The notes under the pieces were generated by a model that was not told the origin of the DNA, did no database searches, and was given only the letters and a program-made list of their open reading frames with translations. Of a stretch of DNA of 64,000 bases, positions 34,499 to 42,214 are shown one piece after another. The DNA is from Chryseobacterium sp. BGARF1. GTDB taxonomy: Bacteria; Bacteroidota; Bacteroidia; Flavobacteriales; Weeksellaceae. The DNA is taken from assembly GCF_001677955.1 (NCBI RefSeq), contig NZ_LELA01000089.1:1-64000 (forward strand). Direction: 5' to 3'. How positions within the stretch are numbered: the first letter of the stretch is position 1; each line of letters opens with the position of its first letter. The translations under genes and the position numbers were made by a program.

Positions 34499-36376
34499 TT
34501 AATTTTCAAAAAAATCGGTGTCTTCGTTGCTTATTTTCACAAGATACTCTATTCCATCGATTGCTTTTGCTACGATTTGGTTTCGCAAAATGTTTGCCAT
34601 ATTTTCCCAATACATTCTTCCGTAGAAAGAATAATTGTTGGGTACAATTTCCACCTCAACGGTTCTTACAAAACCTTCTTTTGGTTTGTTGCTGATCATC
34701 GTTCCGCGTTTTACACGAACATCTTTCAGCTCATCTTTCAAAACCATTCGGCAATAGTTTTTTACATCTTCCAGAGAAATGATCTTATCTCTCGTCGTTA
34801 AAGCATATTTGTAAGCCTGAATACTATCTGAACCTTTCTGCTCTTCCGCTCCGCCGATTGTTTCCGTCAACAAAATCATCGACTGCGATTTCAATTGGTT
34901 TGAAAGCTCGGTTCCGGGACGCATATGATTGGCAAAAGTGCAGTGCGTAATCCAAAATGAGGCGTAGGTATGGTCTGTTTTTTCGACGGGTTCCATGATG
35001 ACGTAGTTAAGTTCCTGCCTGATGTTTCTTTTGGCATTATTTACTTTTTGCACCATCGATTTCATCTTATCAGACATCTCTCCCAACATTCCTTTTACAT
35101 TGTCTCGGTTTAATAATGAAAATGCTGCAATCTCATCTCTTGTCAGTTCAAGAACGTTAGAGATCATATCTACTGCATTCCTGTTATTGAAACGTTCCAT
35201 TCCTCCTTTTCTTACCGTGTACAACCCTTTTTTAAGATTATCTGAAGGCGTGAAAGGAATTTCGGTGTATTTTCTACCGCCTCCGTCCTGAACCTCATCT
35301 ACATACAGAAAATGTTCAGCCTCTTCGGTAATCAACGGAATATTATTTCCCATGATATCTAAACTATACTCTGTTTTTTTCCAGCCTCGATTGTACACCG
35401 GAAAGGCATTTAAGACAAAAGTAAAGTTATCTAAGATTTCTGCAGAAAATTGGGGAGGAAACTCAAAAGTAAGCCATAAAAATTCTTTTCCGTTCAGATA
35501 TTTTTCTATTTCTTCTCTCCCTTTTAAGAAGTCTAAATTCTCCGGAAGTTCTTTCGTGAAAAGATCCCTCGAAAGTCCTGTAACTTCAACAAATCTATGA
35601 CGGTAAATATTTTTAATATCATCAATAATTTTTGTTTTTATTGATTGTTCATGAAATAGCTGTTCGTATCCTTCAGCTTCATTATTTTTCACATAAGATA
35701 TTCCTTCTTTGATGAACATAGGATTTCCGTTGCTTGAAACGGTACTGTATGGTAAAAGCTTGTAAACAAAATCAAGATGCTCAAATGCGGGATTTGAACA
35801 ATAAAGGCTTAATGTTTTCGGAAACTTTTCGTTGGTAAATTTTGAAACATCAATTCCAATGGTTACTTTCCTGTAATCTTCCGGTCTTCCCTGAAATCTG
35901 GAAATTGGAATTTTATTTAATCTTTCATCTAAACTGTAGCATGTATTTCCTACAAACATAATTGCGGTCTGTGCTTTGTTTGTTCTTACACTACCAACTG
36001 GTGTGAAAGGAATATTCAGCTGTTTATCTGATTCCGATTTTACAGTGGAGTTCATGTGTTTTTTGAAAAAAAACTCAGTATGTTCCAGCAAAATTTCTGA
36101 TGACTCATATGGCGCGGTGTAAGCTAAAGCATGAGCCGGAATCGGGTGTGTATAAATGGAGGGTGTTAATAGCTTGGCAAGCTTTTCTAAGATTCTTGCA
36201 TTAACGGTTTGAATTTCATTATTCGCTTTAAAAACTTCGGTGCTGAATGCATCAATCAATAATTTTACAAAAGGATCTAGCGACTGAGGGCTTTTCAGCC
36301 CCCAAACTTTTGTAGCATTCTGAAGCATTCTTGCTTTTACGGATTCTTTGGAATAAATATTCTGATCTAAATTCAT
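34499..36376 (-). CDS. tssF: Type VI secretion baseplate protein TssF
   Basis: 625-residue protein matching the TssF family of the Bacteroidota-specific T6SS (subtype iii). The opening SKESVKARMLQNATKVWGLK, then FVKLLIDAFSTEVFKANNEIQTVNARILEKLAKLLTP, and the middle KFPKTLSLYCSNP segment are typical; TssF pairs with TssG as a wedge of the contractile baseplate, related to phage gp6. No TssG, TssK, sheath (TssB/C), Hcp or VgrG genes are in the window. Starts 23 bp after tssE; ends 22 bp before the lipoprotein gene, so the three are one operon. Confidence 0.85.
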   Translation of the reverse strand: MNLDQNIYSKESVKARMLQNATKVWGLKSPQSLDPFVKLLIDAFSTEVFKANNEIQTVNARILEKLAKLLTPSIYTHPIPAHALAYTAPYESSEILLEHTEFFFKKHMNSTVKSESDKQLNIPFTPVGSVRTNKAQTAIMFVGNTCYSLDERLNKIPISRFQGRPEDYRKVTIGIDVSKFTNEKFPKTLSLYCSNPAFEHLDFVYKLLPYSTVSSNGNPMFIKEGISYVKNNEAEGYEQLFHEQSIKTKIIDDIKNIYRHRFVEVTGLSRDLFTKELPENLDFLKGREEIEKYLNGKEFLWLTFEFPPQFSAEILDNFTFVLNAFPVYNRGWKKTEYSLDIMGNNIPLITEEAEHFLYVDEVQDGGGRKYTEIPFTPSDNLKKGLYTVRKGGMERFNNRNAVDMISNVLELTRDEIAAFSLLNRDNVKGMLGEMSDKMKSMVQKVNNAKRNIRQELNYVIMEPVEKTDHTYASFWITHCTFANHMRPGTELSNQLKSQSMILLTETIGGAEEQKGSDSIQAYKYALTTRDKIISLEDVKNYCRMVLKDELKDVRVKRGTMISNKPKEGFVRTVEVEIVPNNYSFYGRMYWENMANILRNQIVAKAIDGIEYLVKISNEDTDFFEN

Positions 36377-36399
36377 AAATTTTTTTTACAAATAAATAT

Positions 36400-36840
36400 T
36401 TAGTCGATGGACATGGGGCTTAGAAAAAGTTCGGTAGAAAAACTGAAACGCTCGCCTGTAGCTTCCATTTTTGCATTGATTCCTATTTTCACTTTTTTCT
36501 TGATTTCCGTATGTTCTTTGGTATCATAGTTATGCTCTACAAGTTTTACATGGGCATCAACTTGTGGCTGTACAATTCGTGGCTCGTATTGTAAGATTTG
36601 TCTTTTAAGACTTTTTACAAATACACTTTCCCAAACTGCTGATGTTACGCCATTATCGAATTCCAGATTCCAAACATCGTTTCCGTAGTTGTCATCATAT
36701 CTGTTCTCGCCTTTTTTTGTCGTGATTAGAAGCATGATGTTATGAGCGATGCTTTCCCCCATATCGCAGGTATCGATACTTCCCCCTTCAGACATGAGTG
36801 TAGAAGGCACAAAAGGCATTCTGTAATTTGGTGTGTCCAT
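36400..36840 (-). CDS. tssE: Type VI secretion baseplate protein TssE (gp25-like)
   Basis: 146-residue protein with the GPW/gp25 fold of baseplate wedges: a core of ESIAHNIMLLITTKKGENRYDD, YGNDVWNLEFDN and VFVKSLKRQILQYEPRI. The EPRI motif is the best conserved mark of the family. TssE joins the baseplate to the sheath in T6SS. First gene of the tssE-tssF-DUF3829 operon. Its upstream side is a 643-bp region without genes; a CAAANNTA-type -7 box was not convincingly found. Confidence 0.86.
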   Translation of the reverse strand: MDTPNYRMPFVPSTLMSEGGSIDTCDMGESIAHNIMLLITTKKGENRYDDNYGNDVWNLEFDNGVTSAVWESVFVKSLKRQILQYEPRIVQPQVDAHVKLVEHNYDTKEHTEIKKKVKIGINAKMEATGERFSFSTELFLSPMSID

Positions 36841-37269
36841 AAGTGATATTTCGCTTTTTTCTTTGGTGTTACTTAAAATGAAATACCAATTTAATCATTT
36901 TTGAGAAATAATGAGTTATGGAATATTAAAATTATTATTAAAAGTAAAGGATTTTTGTCCGTTTTGAAAAGCTATGAACTTTCACATGGAAATTTATTGA
37001 TGTATTAGGCAAAATTTGAAATAAGAATACTACTGAATTTTTCACATCATTTTACAAATTTTTTTTAACGCAAAGATTTAGAATTAAATTTTATGTTTAA
37101 GAAATAAAGGCCAATAAATTTGCTTCGCTAAGCTTGACAAAAAACTGTAAAATCAACTTGGTGATTTTGTTTAATTAATTAAAGAACAGGAATTAAATTT
37201 TGTGTAAAAAATACAACGATAATTAAAATGAATACTTTTCAGTTACTTCTTTATTTGAACTTTCTAAAA

Positions 37270-37302
37270 AACGATGTCAAGGTTTGAAACCTTGGCATCG
37301 TT
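37270..37302. repeat. Hairpin with AACGATG...CATCGTT arms
   Basis: A 15-bp stem with one mismatch (AACGATGTCAAGGTTT against its complement) around a tiny loop. It shares the AGGTTT-GAAACC core with the hairpin at 1118-1142 and, like it, precedes a TAGCCCCGAT element. Confidence 0.75.
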
Positions 37303-37359
37303 AATCTTAAATTTAATCAGTTGATGAATGAGATATTTTTTGAATAGTGCCGAATTTTA

Positions 37360-37475
37360 TAGCCCCGATTGAACGACATGTTTGAGCTCTTTTTATTGAT
37401 TTTTTGGAGATGGTAAAGCTACTGCCGAAAAAGCAATAAAAAAGCGAGTAGTGAAAGCGGGAATTAGCTTCTAAA
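37360..37475. repeat. Dispersed TAGCCCCGAT element, copy B
   Basis: Opens with TAGCCCCGATTGAACGACAT and closes with GTAGTGAAAGCGGGAATTAG. Copy A at 1165-1258 has the same ordered blocks with differences. The interior is unrelated AT-rich sequence of different length, so only the ends appear conserved. Confidence 0.55.
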
Positions 37476-37483
37476 AAAAATTA

Positions 37484-38902
37484 TTAATCTGTTTTTTTAT
37501 TTCTATTGATAAGATAGTAAACGGGCAAACCGAGAAGAACAATTAAAAATCCCGGCCAAGTGTATTGCTGTTTGTAAATTAAAAGTAACACACAGAAAGT
37601 AGTTCCAATTAAAAGATAAACAATTGGAGTAATTGGGTACAGCCAGGTTTTGTAAGGTCTCTCAAGATTGGGTTGTTTAATTCTCAAGTAAATTACTCCG
37701 AAAACGGTAATCATATAGAACAATACGATGACAAATGAAATCATGTCTAAAAGATTTCCGTACTGTCCGCTCAGACAAAGTAGCGAAGCCCAAACTCCCT
37801 GCATCCAAAGCGCATTTCCAGGAACCTGATTTTTGTTGTTGTCAACGGCAGATTTAAAGAACAATCCATCTTTTGCCATCGTCTGAAAAACTCTTGCTCC
37901 GGCTAAAATTAATCCGTTGTTGCAGCCAAATGTAGAGACCATCACCAAAACAGCGATAATTACAGTTCCTGCACTCCCAAAAATATTCTGTGAAGCGGCA
38001 ACCGCCACTCTGTCATTAGCCGCAAAAGCAATCGAATCTCTATCTAAAGCATTAATGTAAACAAAATTTACTGCGATATACAACAACATTACTGCAGAAG
38101 TCCCCAAAATCATTGCCTTCACAACATTTTTCTTAGGATTCTCAATTTCGCCAGAAACAAAAGTTACGCTTTCCCAGGCAACCGAACTAAACACCGAACC
38201 AACCATTGCGGCAGCGATTCCGCCCATCAAAGTCATACCAGAGATAGATTCCCACCCCGATTGTAAAAAAATGCCTTTATCGTCCTGTTTTAAGTTATTG
38301 AAAGAATCTGTTCCAAAGCTGAAATTTTCAGCCAGGTGAGAAACGTCTACTAAGATAAATCCTAAAGCTATTAAACCCAGCAAAGCAATAATCTTTGAGC
38401 CTGTAAAAACATTTTGAAGTAGTTTACCGCTTTCTACTCCTCTTGTATTGATATAGGTCAGCAAAATAATAACCGCAATTGCCAAAATCTGAATCCATGT
38501 AATTTGAAATGTTCCGCTTTGAAATATCGGCGCAGCATTATTTAATTCAGGAACAAGGTATGCTGTAAATTTCCCGAATGCCATTGCAACCGCAGCAATT
38601 GTTCCGGTCTGAATCACGGTAAACAATCCCCATCCGTAGAGAAATCCCATTTTTTTACCAAAAATCTCTGTAAGGTAAGTGTATTGCCCACCAGCTTTTG
38701 GGAAAAGCGATGACAGTTCGCCATAGCTTATTGCTGCAGCAACGGTCATAATTCCGGTGATTACCCAAACGACAATCATCCAGAACCCAGAACCCAGATT
38801 TCGCATCATATCGGCGCTTACGATAAAAATTCCGCTTCCAATCATCGAACCCATTACCAACATAATGGCGTCCCAAAGTTTTAGTTTTTTCTGCATATTC
38901 AA
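37484..38902 (-). CDS. APC-family amino acid permease
   Basis: 472-residue inner-membrane transporter with about 12 hydrophobic helices. The first helix carries the broken GSMIGSGIFIVSADMM motif that binds the substrate backbone in the LeuT/APC fold, and helix 6 the SVAWESVTFVSGEIENPKKN segment, where the E at the membrane exit is typical of LAT/basic amino acid transporters. It is expected to move amino acids, either by exchange or proton coupling; the substrate cannot be named. Monocistronic, divergent from the DUF4920 gene. Confidence 0.92.
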   Translation of the reverse strand: MNMQKKLKLWDAIMLVMGSMIGSGIFIVSADMMRNLGSGFWMIVVWVITGIMTVAAAISYGELSSLFPKAGGQYTYLTEIFGKKMGFLYGWGLFTVIQTGTIAAVAMAFGKFTAYLVPELNNAAPIFQSGTFQITWIQILAIAVIILLTYINTRGVESGKLLQNVFTGSKIIALLGLIALGFILVDVSHLAENFSFGTDSFNNLKQDDKGIFLQSGWESISGMTLMGGIAAAMVGSVFSSVAWESVTFVSGEIENPKKNVVKAMILGTSAVMLLYIAVNFVYINALDRDSIAFAANDRVAVAASQNIFGSAGTVIIAVLVMVSTFGCNNGLILAGARVFQTMAKDGLFFKSAVDNNKNQVPGNALWMQGVWASLLCLSGQYGNLLDMISFVIVLFYMITVFGVIYLRIKQPNLERPYKTWLYPITPIVYLLIGTTFCVLLLIYKQQYTWPGFLIVLLGLPVYYLINRNKKTD

Positions 38903-39038
38903 ATATTCCGTTCAAATATAGATAAATCTGCAATTGTTTTTCAATTTTGTTTTCGATTTCTAAATGACCTGTTTTTTATCAAGTTTATAATCATTCTACA
39001 TTCAATTATTATTGTTAATTTTGGAAAAAATATTAATA

Positions 39039-39548
39039 ATGAAATTTAAGGCAATATTAGTTTTAGCTGCAGTAAGTGTATCGACTTTGGCTTTTGCTCA
39101 GGAAAAGAAAAAAATGGGTCCGCCGGAAGGCAATGCAATCGTAGGAGACACTTATGGGTCTGCGGTAGCTTCTTCTGTTGAATCTAAAGCTATCTCTGTT
39201 GAAAAATTAGGCAAAAAGCTTAAGAAAGAAAATAAGAAAGTTGAAAACGTAGCGGTAAAAGGAAAAGTAACTGACGTTTGCGAGAAAAAAGGATGTTGGT
39301 TAACCATTCAAACTGAAGACAATTCTCAGTTTTTTGTAAAGATGAAAGATTATGCATTCTTCGTTCCAACAGCTTTGAAAGGAAAAACAGTTGTACTAGA
39401 CGGAACTGCTGAAAGAAAAGTAACTTCTATCGACGAGCAGAAACATTATGCAGAAGATGCTAAAAAACCTCAGGCAGAAATTGACGCAATTACTCAACCT
39501 AAAGAGGAAATAAGATTTGTAGCCAACGGAATTAAAGTGGTTAATTAA
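39039..39548 (+). CDS. DUF4920 exported protein
   Basis: 169 residues from the ATG at 39039; an upstream TTG (39012) is less likely because the ATG gives a clean signal peptide (MKFKAILVLAAVSVSTLAFA). The mature protein has VEKLGKKLKKENKKVENVAVKGKVTDVCEKKGCWLTI: the VxGxVxxVCxxKGCW motif with two cysteines is the DUF4920 signature, an OB-fold-like domain perhaps binding metal or a ligand. Function unknown. Followed by a strong bidirectional terminator shared with the M14 gene. Confidence 0.88.
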   Translation: MKFKAILVLAAVSVSTLAFAQEKKKMGPPEGNAIVGDTYGSAVASSVESKAISVEKLGKKLKKENKKVENVAVKGKVTDVCEKKGCWLTIQTEDNSQFFVKMKDYAFFVPTALKGKTVVLDGTAERKVTSIDEQKHYAEDAKKPQAEIDAITQPKEEIRFVANGIKVVN

Positions 39549-39611
39549 TCAGATTTAAAAATACTGTTTTGATATGCTTTGATTTTAATCAGCATGCAAG
39601 AACATAAAAAT

Positions 39612-39640
39612 AAAACGCGGAACAAATTGTTCCGCGTTTT
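39612..39640. terminator. Bidirectional terminator
   Basis: AAAACGCGGAACAA and its perfect complement TTGTTCCGCGTTTT abut with one base between. Convergent DUF4920 and M14 genes end on either side. Confidence 0.92.
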
Positions 39641-40750
39641 CTAGTCTTCTATTTTAAAATTTACTTCCCCATCAAGTTTAGGATATTTGGTATCGGAAAT
39701 ATATTTTTTTCCGGTACAGTCAACTTCCAGCCAACCTTTTCTTTTCTTTACATCTCCCGCCTCTATCACAAAAGGGATAAATGATATCTCATCTTTTCCT
39801 TCTTCATGAATTTCTCTATACTGAACTGCAATATCCAAAATACATTCATGGTTCGTATTTAATTTTACGTTTCTGTAAATAACATCATAATGCGTTTCTT
39901 GGTTTTCGGGAATCTCCTGATAAGCTTCCCAACCTGTAGTATCAGAATTGAGTTCACTAATTGATTTTAATGCATAATACAAAGCAAGTGTATAATATTT
40001 TCTTGTTTCTTTTCTTGAATAATCATCAGCAAAATGTCCGCCTTCAAAAAGAATGGTCGGCATTCCTGCTTTTATAAAATTATCTCCCGTAGAAGTGGGA
40101 TAAAACTCATCAGAATATCTTCCAATTTGATTAGGAATTAATTCTTTCAAGTGGTTGTAAACATCCGCAATTACCGCCATGCATTTTTTACGGTTATCAG
40201 TAACAGTTCGCTCTATATTTTCTGAAGGCGCCAAAAAGGAAAGTGTTGCAGGATGAATTCCATCGGTGGTAAAAATTGTACGTTGCTCATGAAGATTCAG
40301 CGCATAGTCGAATTTCTTTGATGCAGCCAGATTCTTCAAGAATTTAATCTCTTTACTCGCTTCATTATGAAAGTCTCTGTTAAGGTCTATTTCCGAAGCA
40401 TTCAGCCTAGTCCATTTTTCAGAACCATCAGGATTTAACATAAAAATAAAATCTAAACTGATCTTGCTGAACAACTCTTCTTTTAATTCGGGTGCTTTAT
40501 CTAAACTCTTCAATAGGTCCAGCATTGCATGGGTCGCATTAGATTCGTTCCCGTGCATTTGTGACCAAGCAAGAATATTGATCTCACCAGTTCCTAAACC
40601 TAACTTATAAATTGGTTTATCTAAATAAGACCTTCCAATCTCTTGAATGTAATCTTTGAGATTAGTCTGTAAGTAAGAAAATAATTTTTCAGGAGAAATA
40701 TATCGATTAGGGAAATCAGGGTGTGCAGTATAGAAATGTTTAAAGTTCAT
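39641..40750 (-). CDS. M14 family zinc carboxypeptidase-like protein
   Basis: 369 residues from the ATG at 40750 (MNFKHFYTAHPDFP); a longer reading from 40831 would use upstream AT-rich DNA. The zinc ligands H66 and E69 are in QMHGNES; NPDGSEKWTRLNASEIDLNRDF supplies the substrate-binding Asn-Arg; the third ligand is likely the His of NLHEQRT, and the E of FEGGHF fits the catalytic glutamate. No signal peptide, so it may be cytoplasmic, unlike digestive carboxypeptidases; it is possibly a peptidase of peptidoglycan or small peptides. A TTTACA-N2-TGTAAT site lies 54-67 bp upstream. Confidence 0.88.
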   Translation of the reverse strand: MNFKHFYTAHPDFPNRYISPEKLFSYLQTNLKDYIQEIGRSYLDKPIYKLGLGTGEINILAWSQMHGNESNATHAMLDLLKSLDKAPELKEELFSKISLDFIFMLNPDGSEKWTRLNASEIDLNRDFHNEASKEIKFLKNLAASKKFDYALNLHEQRTIFTTDGIHPATLSFLAPSENIERTVTDNRKKCMAVIADVYNHLKELIPNQIGRYSDEFYPTSTGDNFIKAGMPTILFEGGHFADDYSRKETRKYYTLALYYALKSISELNSDTTGWEAYQEIPENQETHYDVIYRNVKLNTNHECILDIAVQYREIHEEGKDEISFIPFVIEAGDVKKRKGWLEVDCTGKKYISDTKYPKLDGEVNFKIED

Positions 40751-40803
40751 TAATAATAATTTACATTTTTCAAAAATAACAATTTTGGCTATAAAAATAA
40801 AAT

Positions 40804-40817
40804 TTACACATGTAATA
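40804..40817. promoter_or_regulatory. TTTACA-N2-TGTAAT operator-like site upstream of the M14 gene
   Basis: TTTACACATGTAAT, an inverted pair of half-sites with a 2-bp spacer, matching the sites in front of the helix-turn-helix gene. It lies at the presumed promoter distance for the carboxypeptidase gene. Confidence 0.45.
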
Positions 40818-40819
40818 TT

Positions 40820-40841
40820 GTCAAACAACACATATTGACAT
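40820..40841. promoter_or_regulatory. TGTCAA-N10-TTGACA dyad
   Basis: Inverted half-sites TGTCAA and TTGACA in the same intergenic region. It may be a binding site for some regulator, but no partner is known. Confidence 0.25.
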
Positions 40842-41502
40842 TTTGTCTGTTAGTTAAATTGTGGATTAACAATATTTCAAACACTACTGTTTAATATACT
40901 AGAAATCAATACTTTACAATATTTAAATAAAGTGATTAATAAATAATCCTTTAAGTGGTAATATTTCTATTTTTCCACAAATGAGAATAACTAATTTAAA
41001 CAAATTATTTGTGGATAATTTTGAATTTTATCCATATATACAAATGTTAATTGTTGGTAACTTTGATTATAATCCCTCTTAATATGTGCAAAATACATCT
41101 CCAAATAACACTTTTGATTGAATATCTTAAAAAGGAACATTCATAACAAAGAATATTATTCATGAAAATTACCAAAAGTAGTTAGCAATACCAGATAACA
41201 ATTATGCTTTCCTAATTTAAAGGTAGAAGCACATGCTAAAATCTCCCTTACAATCAAATTTAAACCCTCTTCTACTCCATTAGTCAATAAAGAAGGTCAG
41301 AAAGTTTATTAATGACAAGAAGAGAGAATTCACCCGTAGAATTTACTCTCAATTATTTTTCAAATTTACATTATCATCTTAGTTTTTCGTTTATTTTAAA
41401 TGGAATCTTATCAGCAATAGATTGTGGAAACATTGTTTAATAATTTATTTTTCTAAATTTTACAATTGTATCAAAATACTGTAAAACAAACACTTACACC
41501 TG
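40842..41502. other. Gene-free AT-rich region
   Basis: No coding region on either strand is convincing. One more loose match to the operator (TATACAAATGTTAA at 41037-41050, 12 of 14 positions in the reverse reading) lies here. Otherwise nothing recognised. Confidence 0.6.
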
Positions 41503-41582
41503 TTTACTTTTGTACATTTACTAATTTACTCCTATTTACATTTGTATTTGTCTTTTGTAAATTTATTATTTACATTTGTAAA
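41503..41582 (+). promoter_or_regulatory. Three operator-like repeats overlapping the helix-turn-helix gene promoter
   Basis: TTTACTTTTGTACA (41503-41516), TTTACATTTGTATT (41535-41548) and TTTACATTTGTAAA (41569-41582) are 32 and 34 bp apart. Each contains a perfect TAnnTTTG -7 box. The best promoter is TTG at 41548-41550, a 20-bp spacer, TACATTTG at 41571-41578 and the ATG at 41604. A repressor bound to the last site would block its own -7 box. Confidence 0.6.
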
Positions 41583-41603
41583 TACAATTTAATACCTTCT
41601 TGT

Positions 41604-42131
41604 ATGAGTTTAAATGAGAGAATTTCAAAAGTTATAGAATATTCAGGGTTTACACCGTCTGAATTTGCAGATGAAGTGGATGTACAACGGTCGTCTATTT
41701 CTCACGTAACATCAGGAAGAAATAAACCTTCTCTAGAATTTATCATTAAAATAAAATCTCGTTTTCCTGAAATTTTATGGGATTGGTTAGTTACTGGAGA
41801 CGGCGAAATGTTAAAATCTGAACTTCCCGATACAGAAGAATCCGTAATGGAAGGAAAGGTAATACCGACTTCCCTACCCGACTTATTTACCATGATAAAT
41901 AACGATAAAGATTTTGGTGGCGAAGAATTTGAAGAACCAGCCATGATTGAGAACCCTCCAGAATCCGTTAAAACGCATCAAAGTAAAGCAAACGAAAAAA
42001 TATTCGATTCTCAGCAATTAGAAAAACCAAACGAACAAATCATCAGTCAAGTCATTGAAAATCAACCAAGTAAAATAAAACGAATTATCTTATTTTACGA
42101 AAATGGAAAATTTGAAAGTTTTGAACCATAA
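41604..42131 (+). CDS. Helix-turn-helix regulator (XRE/CI-like)
   Basis: 175 residues from the ATG at 41604. The longer ORF upstream is rejected because it would translate the promoter and operators. Residues 1-65 are a classic XRE-type HTH: LNERISKVIEYSGFTPSEFADEVDVQRSSISHVTSGRNKPSLEF, with the recognition helix near QRSSISHVTSG, followed by a Trp-rich stretch (WDWLVTGDGEML) common in phage-repressor-like proteins of Bacteroidota. The rest is low-complexity and probably disordered, ending in KRIILFYENGKFESFEP. No phage genes are near. Its promoter bears three operator-like sites, suggesting autorepression, and a 221-bp tandem array starts 80 bp downstream. Confidence 0.9.
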   Translation: MSLNERISKVIEYSGFTPSEFADEVDVQRSSISHVTSGRNKPSLEFIIKIKSRFPEILWDWLVTGDGEMLKSELPDTEESVMEGKVIPTSLPDLFTMINNDKDFGGEEFEEPAMIENPPESVKTHQSKANEKIFDSQQLEKPNEQIISQVIENQPSKIKRIILFYENGKFESFEP

Positions 42132-42214
42132 GAAAGCCTAATTTAACAACTCAAGCTCATTGCAAAGATAAAATAGGAGTTAAAAAGTTTAGTGCATTGA
42201 AGTCTTACTCCTAT

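Larger units (their letters stand above)
36841..37483. other. 643-bp gene-free spacer
   Basis: AT-rich, no convincing coding region on either strand. The right half contains a long hairpin (37270-37302) and copy B of the TAGCCCCGAT element (37360-37475); the left half holds the presumed tssE promoter, which I could not locate with confidence. Confidence 0.6.

Noticed and set aside
41466-41603. Longer N-terminus (46 residues) for the helix-turn-helix protein.
   Set aside because: It would cover the three operator-like sites and the best promoter; the hydrophobic peptide has no counterpart in the family.
41604-42131. Prophage repressor with a nearby prophage.
   Set aside because: The regulator looks repressor-like, but no integrase, structural or lysis genes, tRNA target or attachment site is visible nearby.
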